A stretch of 12,071 nt of DNA, taken from NCBI GenBank assembly GCA_002414665.1, contig DIAF01000012.1:1-12071 (forward strand), read 5' to 3'. Positions 1 to 6,668 of this stretch are shown here, piece by piece; within the stretch, counting starts at the first letter, position 1, and every line of letters begins with the position of its first letter. The position numbers were made by a program, and so were the translations under genes. The notes beneath the pieces were generated by a model. The model was not told the DNA's origin. It searched no databases and saw only the letters and a list, made by a program, of their open reading frames with translations. This DNA is from Halieaceae bacterium UBA5085 (lineage in GTDB: Bacteria > Pseudomonadota > Gammaproteobacteria > Pseudomonadales > Halieaceae).

Positions 1-909
1 ATCATCAAGGTCAAGGAGCCGCAGCCCGTCGAGTGCCGGATGTTGCGCCCTGGCCAGCTGTTGTTCACCTATCTGCATCTGGCCCCCGACCCGGATCAGG
101 CCAAGGCCTTGTTGGCCTCCGGCGCGACGTGTATTGCCTATGAAACCGTAACCTCCGCGGGGCGCGGACTGCCCCTGCTGGCGCCGATGAGCGAAGTGGC
201 GGGCCGCATGGCCATTCAGGCCGGTGCGCACAACCTGGAAAAGGCCCAGGGCGGTAACGGCGTTTTACTGGGTGGTGTGCCGGGCGTTGAACCTGCGCAG
301 GTGCTCATCATCGGTGGCGGGGTGGTCGGCATCAACGCGGCGAGGATGGCGATGGGTCTGGGGGCGGATGTCACGTTGCTGGATCGTGACCTGAACCGCC
401 TCAAGGAGCTGGATATGCTGTTCGGTGGGCGCCTGAAGACGGTGTACTCGACCAAGGAAGCACTTGAGCGCTATGCCCTGCAGGCCGATCTGGTGGTGGG
501 TGCGGTGCTGATTCCGGGCGCATCAGCGCCCAAGCTGATCAGCCGCGATCTGGTGGCGAGAATGAAGAAGGGTGCGGTCATGGTCGATGTGGCCATTGAT
601 CAGGGAGGCTGTTTTGAGACCAGCCGGCCCACCACACATCAGGAGCCGACCTACGTGATCGATGGTGTTGTGCACTACTGTGTGGCGAACATGCCCGGCG
701 GTGTGGCCAGAACCTCCACCATGGCGCTGACCAATGCGACATTGCCCTACGCGGTGCAACTGGCGCGCCATGGCGTGCGCGCCGCGCTGGAGAAGGACGA
801 GCACCTGCGCAACGGCCTGAATGTGCACGCCGGACAGGTGACGCACGCGGCGGTCGCGGAAGCGCTGGGCTACGAGTTTATCGCCCCGCTGACGGCGTTG
901 CGCGGCTGA
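1..909 (+). CDS. ald: Alanine dehydrogenase, 5' end missing
   Basis: Catalyses reversible NAD-dependent deamination of L-alanine to pyruvate and ammonia in the cytoplasm. The frame is already open at base 1, and 302 codons are present before TGA. The catalytic landmarks are visible: the KVKEP motif holds the substrate-binding Lys (window codon 5), TYLHLA holds the catalytic His (codon 26), and AIDQGG holds the catalytic Asp (codon 200). These correspond to Lys75, His96 and Asp270 of the roughly 371-residue family, so about 70 N-terminal residues lie upstream of the window. The nucleotide-binding Rossmann motif IIGGGVVG is at codons 89-96. An ATG at 40 lies inside the protein, after the catalytic Lys, and is not the start. 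The gene converges on glcB with a 43-base gap. The identity is secure; the promoter and regulation are outside the window. Confidence 0.95.
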   Translation: MIKVKEPQPVECRMLRPGQLLFTYLHLAPDPDQAKALLASGATCIAYETVTSAGRGLPLLAPMSEVAGRMAIQAGAHNLEKAQGGNGVLLGGVPGVEPAQVLIIGGGVVGINAARMAMGLGADVTLLDRDLNRLKELDMLFGGRLKTVYSTKEALERYALQADLVVGAVLIPGASAPKLISRDLVARMKKGAVMVDVAIDQGGCFETSRPTTHQEPTYVIDGVVHYCVANMPGGVARTSTMALTNATLPYAVQLARHGVRAALEKDEHLRNGLNVHAGQVTHAAVAEALGYEFIAPLTALRG

Positions 910-921
910 GTCGCAGGCTGT

Positions 922-938
922 CGGCTGGCGACCGGCCG
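922..938. terminator. GC-rich hairpin between convergent ald and glcB (candidate)
   Basis: In the 43-base gap between two convergent stop codons, CGGCTGG (922-928) and CCGGCCG (932-938) can form a 7-bp stem, with one G-U pair, around the triloop CGA. Neither strand has a U-tract after it, so it is not a canonical intrinsic terminator. Its position suggests it may slow or stop transcription from either side. A chance GC-rich stem is equally possible. Confidence 0.3.
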
Positions 939-952
939 GGCGCTGCAACGCG

Positions 953-3130
953 TCAGCCGCCGTACCTGGCCTTCGCCTCGCGGCGGCGCGCGTGGAGTAC
1001 CGGCTCGGTGTAGCCGCTGGGCTGTGCACAGCCCTCCAGCACCAGTTCCAATGCCGCCTGGAAGGCAACACTGTCAGGGAAGTTTGGCGCCATGTTGCGG
1101 TAGGCCGGGTCGCCGGCATTCTGCTGGTCGACCACCGCTGCCATACGCTCCATGGTCGCCCGCACCTGGGCTTCACTGCACACGCCGTGGCGCAGCCAGT
1201 TGGCGATATGCTGGCTGGAAATACGCAGGGTGGCGCGATCTTCCATCAGGCCAACGTTGTGGATGTCGGGAACCTTGGAGCAGCCCACGCCCTGGTCGAT
1301 CCAGCGCACCACATAGCCGAGAATGCCCTGGGCATTGTTGTCCAGCTCCCGCTGGATGTCCCCGGCGCTCAGGCCTGCGGCGCCTTTCAGGGGAATGCAC
1401 AGGATGTCATCCAGCGACGCCCGCGGGCGTGATTTGAGTTCCTCCTGGCGCTGTGCCACGTCAATGGTGTGGTAGTGCGTGGCATGCAGGGTGGCCGCCG
1501 TGGGCGAGGGCACCCACGCGGTGCTCGCGCCGGCCCTGGGGTGTGCGACCTTGGCCTGCAACATGTCCGCCATGAGATCGGGCATTGCCCACATGCCTTT
1601 GCCGATCTGCGCCTTGCCCTGCAAGCCGCAGGCGAGGCCTGTGTCCACGTTCCAGTCTTCGTAGGCGTTGATCCAGGGCTCCTGTTTCATGGCGCCCTTG
1701 GGTGTCATGGCCCCGGCTTCCATGCTGGTGTGGATCTCGTCGCCGGTGCGGTCAAGGAAGCCGGTGTTGATGAATACCAGACGCTCCCGGGCGCGTTCGA
1801 TACAGGCTTTCAGGTTGACCGTGGTGCGGCGCTCCTCGTCCATGATGCCCAGTTTGATGGTATGGCGCGCCAGGCCCAGGGCGTCTTCAATGCGATCAAA
1901 CAGGGCGCAGGTGAAGTCGACCTCGTCCGGGCCGTGCATTTTCGGTTTGACGATATAAATGCTGCCCTGGCGCGAGTTGCGCAGGGTGCCTGTGCCACGC
2001 AGGTCATGCAGGGCGATCATGGTGGTGAACATGCCGTCCATGATGCCCTCGGGGATCTCCCTGCCCCCGTCATGGAGGATGGCGTCACTGGTCATCAGGT
2101 GCCCGACGTTGCGCACAAACATCAGGCTGCGCCCCGGCAGCACGTGTTCACTGCCATCCGGCGCGGTGAATACGCGGTCCGGGTTGAGGCGGCGGGTCAG
2201 GGTCTGCTCTCCCTTGCGGAACGAGTCTTCGAGGTCGCCGCGCATCAGGCCGAGCCAGTTGCGATACACCAGGACCTTGTCGGCGGCATCCACCGCCGCG
2301 ATGGAGTCCTCGCAGTCCTGGATGGTGGTCAGTGCAGCTTCCAGCACCACGTCTTTGACGCCGGCGGGGTCGCTGGCACCAATGGGGCTCAATGGGTCGA
2401 TGAGAATTTCGATGTGCAGGCCGTTGTGCCGGAGCAGGACGCTGGTAGGTGCGTTGCCTTCGCCCCGGTAGCCGCGAAACTGTGCCGGTGTCGCCAGCGA
2501 GCTGATCTGGCCGCCGCTCAGCACCACCTGCAGGGCACCGTTCACCACGGTGTAGGCCGTCGCCTGGCTGTGATCGCCCGTCGACAGCGGGCAATGGGTG
2601 TTGAGGAAGTTCTTGGCCCAGGCGATCACGCGCTCGCCGCGCACAGGATTGTAGGCACCGGCGCGCTCAGCTCCGCCCTCTTCGGGAATCACATCCGTGC
2701 CGTAAAGGGCGTCGTAGAGACTGCCCCAGCGGGCGTTGGCCGCGTTCAGGGCGTAGCGCGCATTCATGACCGGCACCACCAGTTGCGGCCCTGCCAGTGT
2801 GGCGACCTCCGGGTCAACGTTCTCTGTGCTGATGGCGAAGTCTGCGGGCTCCGGCAGCAGGTAACCAATGGACTCCAGAAAGGTCTTGTACTGTGCGCGG
2901 TCGTAGTCTGCCCCGGGGTTGGAGCGGTGCCAGTTGTCAATCTGCGCCTGCAGGCTGGCACGGGTCTCCAGCAGGTCCCGATTGCGCGGTGCAAAGTCGC
3001 GTACGATGCCATCGAGACCTTGCCAGAACTGCTCCGGGCTCACCCCGGTGCCGGGTGCAATGTCCTGTTCCAGAAGGCTGTGCAGGGCTGCGTCAATGTG
3101 CAGGCCACCTTCAGTGATGCGCTCGCTCAT
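953..3130 (-). CDS. glcB: Malate synthase G
   Basis: Condenses glyoxylate with acetyl-CoA to give malate, the second step of the glyoxylate shunt and of glycolate use; cytoplasmic. The protein has 725 residues, almost exactly the length of E. coli GlcB (723) and much longer than malate synthase A. Active-site landmarks match the G isoform: Arg340 in FVRNVGHLM, the acidic MDEERRT motif (around 431-433), Asp460 in TGFLDRTGDE, the CSKVPD motif with Cys618, and the catalytic base Asp631 in LMEDRATLRISSQ. The ATG start begins MSERITEGG, and an AGAGGA Shine-Dalgarno sequence lies about 10 bases upstream. The LysR gene lies 154 bases upstream on the same strand, and that gap carries a LysR-type dyad at a position suited to activation. 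No isocitrate lyase or glycolate oxidase gene is in the window. Confidence 0.97.
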   Translation of the reverse strand: MSERITEGGLHIDAALHSLLEQDIAPGTGVSPEQFWQGLDGIVRDFAPRNRDLLETRASLQAQIDNWHRSNPGADYDRAQYKTFLESIGYLLPEPADFAISTENVDPEVATLAGPQLVVPVMNARYALNAANARWGSLYDALYGTDVIPEEGGAERAGAYNPVRGERVIAWAKNFLNTHCPLSTGDHSQATAYTVVNGALQVVLSGGQISSLATPAQFRGYRGEGNAPTSVLLRHNGLHIEILIDPLSPIGASDPAGVKDVVLEAALTTIQDCEDSIAAVDAADKVLVYRNWLGLMRGDLEDSFRKGEQTLTRRLNPDRVFTAPDGSEHVLPGRSLMFVRNVGHLMTSDAILHDGGREIPEGIMDGMFTTMIALHDLRGTGTLRNSRQGSIYIVKPKMHGPDEVDFTCALFDRIEDALGLARHTIKLGIMDEERRTTVNLKACIERARERLVFINTGFLDRTGDEIHTSMEAGAMTPKGAMKQEPWINAYEDWNVDTGLACGLQGKAQIGKGMWAMPDLMADMLQAKVAHPRAGASTAWVPSPTAATLHATHYHTIDVAQRQEELKSRPRASLDDILCIPLKGAAGLSAGDIQRELDNNAQGILGYVVRWIDQGVGCSKVPDIHNVGLMEDRATLRISSQHIANWLRHGVCSEAQVRATMERMAAVVDQQNAGDPAYRNMAPNFPDSVAFQAALELVLEGCAQPSGYTEPVLHARRREAKARYGG

Positions 3131-3179
3131 GGGGCTTCATTCCTCTGACTGCGGGGCACGCCATGCGCCCACGGTAAAA

Positions 3180-3190
3180 ATGCTAGTCTA
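3180..3190 (-). promoter_or_regulatory. Probable -10 region of glcB
   Basis: On the minus strand TAGACT (3185-3190) and the overlapping TAGCAT (3180-3185) each match four of six bases of the -10 consensus, 50-60 bases upstream of the glcB ATG. No good -35 sits at the right distance (GGATAA for TAGACT), as is usual for a promoter that needs an activator. Transcription would start near 3173-3178. This is a weak motif call and rests partly on the LysR-type dyad further upstream. Confidence 0.35.
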
Positions 3191-3204
3191 AGGCGAGCAG
3201 GCTT

Positions 3205-3231
3205 AATTTATCCAATTTATCGTTTTTATCG
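3205..3231. repeat. Three tandem 9-bp repeats upstream of glcB
   Basis: AATTTATCC, AATTTATCG and TTTTTATCG follow one another without a gap, giving GATAAA three times at exact 9-base steps on the glcB strand. This is the most AT-rich patch of an otherwise GC-rich region. It lies between the LysR-type dyad and the likely -10, at about -27 to -53 of the predicted start, where a LysR activation site or an intrinsic bend would be expected. The repeat is certain; its role is inferred. Confidence 0.5.
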
Positions 3232-3236
3232 CGGTC

Positions 3237-3251
3237 ATTCTTTTCATGAAT
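3237..3251. promoter_or_regulatory. LysR-type binding site upstream of glcB
   Basis: A perfect dyad ATTC-N7-GAAT, which fits the general T-N11-A box of LysR regulators. Its centre (3244) is about 66 bases upstream of the predicted glcB transcription start, the classical recognition-site position. The same dyad recurs at 4253-4267 beside the regulator gene. The motif is plainly visible; binding by the neighbouring regulator is inferred. Confidence 0.6.
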
Positions 3252-3284
3252 AATGAGGTGCGACCCGAGTGCCCAGCCTCAGGC

Positions 3285-4247
3285 TCAGGGCAGCGGGGGC
3301 TGGTTATTCATCTCTCGTGCGGTGTCGGCGATCAGTTTGCGCAGCCAGCGGTTGGCGGGGTTGTGTTGCAACAGGGGGCTCCAGGCCATTTTCAACTCCA
3401 GCGGCGGGATCTCCAGTGGCGGTTCCCGCAACACGACCCGAGGATTGTTGCGTTTCAGCAGGGCAGCCCGCGTGGGCAGGGTGACAATCAGGTCGTTCTG
3501 CTCTGCCAGTGTCATGGCCGCCTGGTAGTGGCGGGTAAACACGCGAATCTGGCGCTTCTTCCCGAGCCTCGCGAGTGCGCTGTCTACCCAGCCCAGCCGC
3601 TGCACGTCGTCGGGGTCGACACCGACGCCGACACCCATGCCGGTCTTGCTCACCCAGATGTGCTTGGCCTGCAGGTAGTTTTCCAGGGTGAAGTCCTCAA
3701 GCACCGGGTTCTCGGGACTCAGCAGGCAGGAAAAGCTGTCATTCCAGAGGTGGATCTGGTGAAAGGACTGCGGCATCGAATCGAACCGGTTGATCACCAT
3801 GTCGACCTTGCCGCGCTCGACGTCCAGGAAGCTCACATCGGAGGGGGTCATGATGTCCAGGGTCAGGCCCGGCGCCTGCAGTCGCAATTTGCCCAGCACC
3901 GCCGGCAGCAGGGTGGATTCCGCATAGTCACTGGCCATGATGCGGAACACCCTCTGTGCCTGTTCCGGCGCAAAGGCGGAGCGTGGCTGCACGGCCTGCT
4001 CGATATTCATCAGCACCTCGCGTACCTGTGGCTCCAGTTCCAGGGCGCGCTCGGTGGGGGTCATGCCATCGGAGGTGCGAACCAGCAGGGGGTCGTCGAA
4101 CAGGTCCCGCAGGCGGCGCAAGCCGTTGCTCATGGCCGGTTGTGAAAGGTTCAACTGGTGGGCGGCCTGGGTCACGTTGCGTTCGCGCAGCAGGGCATCC
4201 AGGTAGACCAGCAGGTTGAGGTCGATACGGTTCAGTTTGGTCGACAT
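3285..4247 (-). CDS. LysR-family transcriptional regulator
   Basis: A 320-residue DNA-binding regulator of usual LysR length. The N-terminal winged helix-turn-helix spans roughly residues 8-67, with the recognition region NVTQAAHQLNLSQPAMSNGL (24-43) followed by FDDPLLVRT. The NLLVYLDALLRERNVTQAA pattern resembles the NodD/NahR/LinR branch. A type 2 periplasmic-binding-like effector domain follows (about 90-300). The effector cannot be read from sequence. The start is the ATG beginning MSTKLNRIDLN, with a weak GGTGAA about 7 bases upstream. It lies between glcB (same strand, 154 bases downstream) and a divergent acyl-CoA dehydrogenase. Matching ATTC-N7-GAAT dyads in both gaps suggest that it controls both genes and itself. 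A glycine-valine run GVGVGVD sits in the effector domain. Confidence 0.93.
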   Translation of the reverse strand: MSTKLNRIDLNLLVYLDALLRERNVTQAAHQLNLSQPAMSNGLRRLRDLFDDPLLVRTSDGMTPTERALELEPQVREVLMNIEQAVQPRSAFAPEQAQRVFRIMASDYAESTLLPAVLGKLRLQAPGLTLDIMTPSDVSFLDVERGKVDMVINRFDSMPQSFHQIHLWNDSFSCLLSPENPVLEDFTLENYLQAKHIWVSKTGMGVGVGVDPDDVQRLGWVDSALARLGKKRQIRVFTRHYQAAMTLAEQNDLIVTLPTRAALLKRNNPRVVLREPPLEIPPLELKMAWSPLLQHNPANRWLRKLIADTAREMNNQPPLP

Positions 4248-4252
4248 GTAGC

Positions 4253-4267
4253 ATTCACCGAAGGAAT
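4253..4267. promoter_or_regulatory. LysR-type binding site in the divergent intergenic region
   Basis: A perfect dyad ATTC-N7-GAAT, extended to CATTC-N7-GAATG with 5-base arms, and the same arms and spacing as the site upstream of glcB. Its centre (4260) is about 65 bases upstream of the predicted start of the acyl-CoA dehydrogenase transcript. It is also about 30 bases downstream of the predicted start of the LysR transcript. That geometry would allow activation of one gene and autorepression of the other. Function is inferred. Confidence 0.62.
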
Positions 4268-4280
4268 GGCGGGGATGCGA

Positions 4281-4295
4281 TTCATAGATTGTGAA
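4281..4295. promoter_or_regulatory. Second dyad, possible LysR activation half-site
   Basis: TTCA-N7-TGAA, sharing the TTC and GAA half-site bases with the main box but with two more bases between them. Its centre (4288) falls near -37 of the predicted dehydrogenase start. LysR regulators commonly bind a weaker, differently spaced activation site there, next to the -35. It overlaps the -35 of that promoter. It may be coincidental on its own. Confidence 0.4.
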
Positions 4296-4318
4296 AATTA
4301 TAGTCCTTTCGCTAGAAT
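4289..4318 (+). promoter_or_regulatory. Promoter of the acyl-CoA dehydrogenase-rraA operon
   Basis: TTGTGA (4289-4294; four of six bases of the -35 consensus), an 18-base spacer, then TAGAAT (4313-4318; five of six of the -10). Transcription would begin near 4325, about 70 bases before the ATG at 4396. The modest -35 and longer spacer fit a promoter assisted by the LysR regulator. Confidence 0.5.
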
Positions 4319-4324
4319 TGCCAA
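4297..4324 (-). promoter_or_regulatory. Promoter of the LysR regulator gene
   Basis: On the minus strand TTGGCA (4319-4324; five of six) is followed by a 16-base spacer and a perfect TATAAT (4297-4302). The start would be near 4290, leaving a leader of about 43 bases that contains the LysR-type dyad. It is the best sigma70 promoter in the window, and it physically overlaps the opposing dehydrogenase promoter. Confidence 0.6.
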
Positions 4325-4395
4325 GTCATACAAAGCGCTCAGGCGCGACAGTTGTGGCATTGATCATCACCCGGACTGACGAGGACACCATCACC

Positions 4396-6165
4396 ATGAG
4401 CAGCTACCGCGCCCCGATTGAGGACATGACGTTTCTGATTGACGAGGTGCTGGACGTGGGGCAAGCCCTGGGTTCACTGCCCGCCTTTGAAGAGCTCGGG
4501 GTGGGTCCGGACCTGAGCACCGCACTGCTCGACGAGGGCGCCCGGCTCGCCGCCGATGTGCTGGCGCCGTTGCGCCGCGTGGGTGATGAACATCCTGCGA
4601 CCTGCCGCGATGGCGCGGTCACACTGAGCCCGGGTTACGGTGAGGCGCTGCAACAGCTGGGCGCCGGGGGCTGGATGGGCATCTCCTCGGACCCGGCCTA
4701 CGGCGGTCAGGGCCTGCCCGAGCTCTATGCCACGGCGGCCTGTGAGATGTGGAACAGTGCCAATCTGGCTTTCGGGCTGGCGCCCATGCTCAGCTCGGGC
4801 GCGGCGCTTGCGATTCATGCCCATGCCAGTGAAGAGCTGAAACAGCGCTACCTGCCGAAGATGCATTCCGGGGAATGGGCCGGCACCATGAACCTCACGG
4901 AGTCCGGCGCGGGATCCGACCTCGGCGTCATGAAAACACGTGCGGTACCGGAGGGTGATCACTACCGTATTCACGGGCAGAAAATCTACATCACCTGGGG
5001 TGACCACGATGCGACCGACAACATCATCCATTTGGTGTTGGCCAAGTTGCCCGATGCCCCCGAGGGTAGCCGCGGTATCTCCCTGTTCCTGGTGCCCAAA
5101 TTCCTGGTGAACGAGGACGGCAGCCTTGGGGCGCGCAACGATGTCTACCCGGTGTCCACCGAGCACAAGCTGGGCATCCATGGCAGCCCCACCTGCGTGA
5201 TGGCCTTTGGTGATAATGAAGGGGCACTGGGTTACCTGGTTGGTGAAAAAAACCGCGGTCTCGCCTGTATGTTCACCATGATGAACGAAGCCCGTCTCAA
5301 AGTGGGCGTACAGGGTCTGGGGGCCGCAGAGGGTGCCTACCAGAAGGCGGTTGCCTATGCGCGGGAGCGTGTACAGGGCGGTGTGGCGATTATTGAGCAT
5401 CCCGATGTCCGGCGCATGCTGTTGACCATGCGCGCGCTGATCGAGGCCATGCGCGCGCTGGTGTATGCGGAAGCGGTCACCATGGATCTGGCGCATCGGG
5501 GATCTGAGGCTGACCGCGCGGGGCACCAATTCCGCATTGACCTGATGATCCCGGTGATCAAGGGCTGGATGACAGAAGTGGGCCAGGAGCTGACGTCCCT
5601 GGGTGTGCAGGTGCATGGCGGCATGGGCTATATCGAGGAAACCGGTGCCGCACAGTACCTGCGTGATGTGCGAATCACCTCCATTTACGAGGGCACAAAC
5701 GGCATTCAGGCGGCGGACCTGGTATCCCGCAAACTGGGCCGTGACCAGGGCGGGGCGATGCGCGATGCGCTGGCCGATGTTGCGACCACGGTGGCGGCGC
5801 TGCGTGACGCCGGGCAACCGGCGCTGGCCGTCATTGCGGACCGCTTGGCGGCGGCGCTGGCGGATGTCGAGGAGACGACAGCCCGGTTGCTGGAAGGGCT
5901 GCAGACGGCACCGGATCAGGCGCTGGGCGCATCCTTCGATTACATGATGCAGTGCGGCTACTTGTTCGGTGGCTGGCATCTGGCGCGCTCAGCCCTGGTC
6001 GCGCAGGAGCGCCTGGACAGCGGCGCCGAAAACCCCTTCTATGAGCGTAAAATCGCCACAGCCCGGTTCTACGCAGAGCAGGTGCTGCCGCGCTGTCGCG
6101 CCCATGCCGGTGCCATCATGGCGGGCCCCGAGGCGCTCGCGGAATACCCCGTCGACTGGCTGTAG
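4396..6165 (+). CDS. Acyl-CoA dehydrogenase, DmdC-like with C-terminal extension
   Basis: An FAD-dependent enzyme that introduces the alpha-beta double bond into an acyl-CoA thioester, feeding electrons to ETF. At 589 residues it is the large form. It has a short N-terminal domain with the signature YRAPIEDMTFLIDEVL (residues 4-19), the middle flavin/substrate domain with WAGTMNLTESGAGSD (161-175) and KIYITWGDHD (196-205), and the C-terminal helical domain with IYEGTNGIQ, whose Glu432 is the expected catalytic base. An extra C-terminal domain (about 470-589) completes it. This layout matches 3-methylmercaptopropionyl-CoA dehydrogenase (DmdC) and many relatives of unknown chain-length preference, so the substrate is not assigned. 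The ATG at 4396 is chosen because the family signature starts there and GAGGA lies 10 bases upstream. An upstream in-frame GTG at 4291 falls inside the promoter. It is the first gene of a two-gene operon with rraA. Confidence 0.94.
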   Translation: MSSYRAPIEDMTFLIDEVLDVGQALGSLPAFEELGVGPDLSTALLDEGARLAADVLAPLRRVGDEHPATCRDGAVTLSPGYGEALQQLGAGGWMGISSDPAYGGQGLPELYATAACEMWNSANLAFGLAPMLSSGAALAIHAHASEELKQRYLPKMHSGEWAGTMNLTESGAGSDLGVMKTRAVPEGDHYRIHGQKIYITWGDHDATDNIIHLVLAKLPDAPEGSRGISLFLVPKFLVNEDGSLGARNDVYPVSTEHKLGIHGSPTCVMAFGDNEGALGYLVGEKNRGLACMFTMMNEARLKVGVQGLGAAEGAYQKAVAYARERVQGGVAIIEHPDVRRMLLTMRALIEAMRALVYAEAVTMDLAHRGSEADRAGHQFRIDLMIPVIKGWMTEVGQELTSLGVQVHGGMGYIEETGAAQYLRDVRITSIYEGTNGIQAADLVSRKLGRDQGGAMRDALADVATTVAALRDAGQPALAVIADRLAAALADVEETTARLLEGLQTAPDQALGASFDYMMQCGYLFGGWHLARSALVAQERLDSGAENPFYERKIATARFYAEQVLPRCRAHAGAIMAGPEALAEYPVDWL

Positions 6166-6169
6166 GAGG
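6164..6169 (+). promoter_or_regulatory. Strong ribosome-binding site of rraA
   Basis: A full AGGAGG, 5 bases before the rraA ATG, overlaps the TAG stop of the preceding dehydrogenase gene. This is the strongest Shine-Dalgarno in the window. It indicates co-transcription with efficient, possibly coupled, re-initiation. Confidence 0.8.
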
Positions 6170-6174
6170 CCGCC

Positions 6175-6654
6175 ATGCAGCCGTTTTCAACCCCGGACCT
6201 GACCGACGCCGCTCCCGATACGCAGGTTCTGGAACTGCAGTGGCGCAATTTCGGTGCACACCCGCGGTTTGCCGGTCGGGCGGTCACGATCAAATGCCAT
6301 GAAGACAATTCACTGGTCAAGCAGGCGGTAGGCGAAGCGGGCGCAGGCAGGGTGCTGGTGGTGGACGGTGGCGGTTCACTGCGCCGTGCCCTGCTCGGCG
6401 ACATGCTGGCGGAGGAAGCGGCGCGCAACGGCTGGTCGGGTCTGGTGATCAACGGCGCGGTGCGTGACGTGGACGAGATTGGGGTCACGCCCCTGGGTGT
6501 AAAAGCCCTCGGCGCAACACCGTTGAAGACGGAAAAGCGCGGAGAGGGGCAGCGGGACATTTGCCTGCAGTTCGGCGGAGCGCGTATCGCCCCCGGGGAT
6601 TATATCTATGCCGACAATAACGGCGTGGTGGTGAGCACAGTACCTCTGGTTTAG
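6175..6654 (+). CDS. rraA: RraA-family protein (RNase E inhibitor / aldolase-like)
   Basis: A 159-residue cytoplasmic protein (E. coli RraA has 161). RraA binds RNase E and lowers mRNA decay in E. coli; relatives with the same fold are 4-hydroxy-4-methyl-2-oxoglutarate aldolases and oxaloacetate decarboxylases. Family blocks seen are TIKCHEDNSLVK (38-49), RVLVVDGGGSLRRALLGDML (59-78), GLVINGAVRDVDE (89-101) and YADNNGVVVS near the end. Asp76, Arg97 and Asp98 form the D-X20-R-D pattern of the metal-dependent aldolase branch. E. coli RraA has Gln at the last position, whereas pseudomonad RraA keeps Asp. Both roles are therefore possible, and the name rests on overall similarity. The gene follows the acyl-CoA dehydrogenase by 9 bases and converges on nadC with a 14-base gap. 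Confidence 0.92.
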   Translation: MQPFSTPDLTDAAPDTQVLELQWRNFGAHPRFAGRAVTIKCHEDNSLVKQAVGEAGAGRVLVVDGGGSLRRALLGDMLAEEAARNGWSGLVINGAVRDVDEIGVTPLGVKALGATPLKTEKRGEGQRDICLQFGGARIAPGDYIYADNNGVVVSTVPLV

Positions 6655-6668
6655 TTGCCGGGCAGCTC

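Noticed and set aside
1469..3148. A 559-codon open frame on the plus strand opposite glcB
   Set aside because: It is antisense to glcB, whose frame contains all the malate synthase G active-site motifs and has the right length. The plus-strand product is compositionally biased and matches no family I know; GC-rich third positions open such frames.
3275..3285. AGCCT-C-AGGCT near the LysR stop codon as a terminator
   Set aside because: The RNA stem would be only 4 bp with a triloop and no U-tract; too weak to call.
3246..4145. A 299-codon plus-strand frame opposite the LysR gene
   Set aside because: It is antisense to a clear LysR regulator and is rich in Gln, His and Gly with no domain pattern.
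4291..4395. A 35-residue N-terminal extension of the acyl-CoA dehydrogenase from a GTG at 4291
   Set aside because: The GTG lies within the predicted promoter, upstream of the likely transcription start, and the family signature starts at the ATG at 4396.
4474..5979. A 501-codon minus-strand frame opposite the acyl-CoA dehydrogenase
   Set aside because: It is antisense to a gene with all the expected dehydrogenase motifs; the product looks like a reverse-frame artefact.
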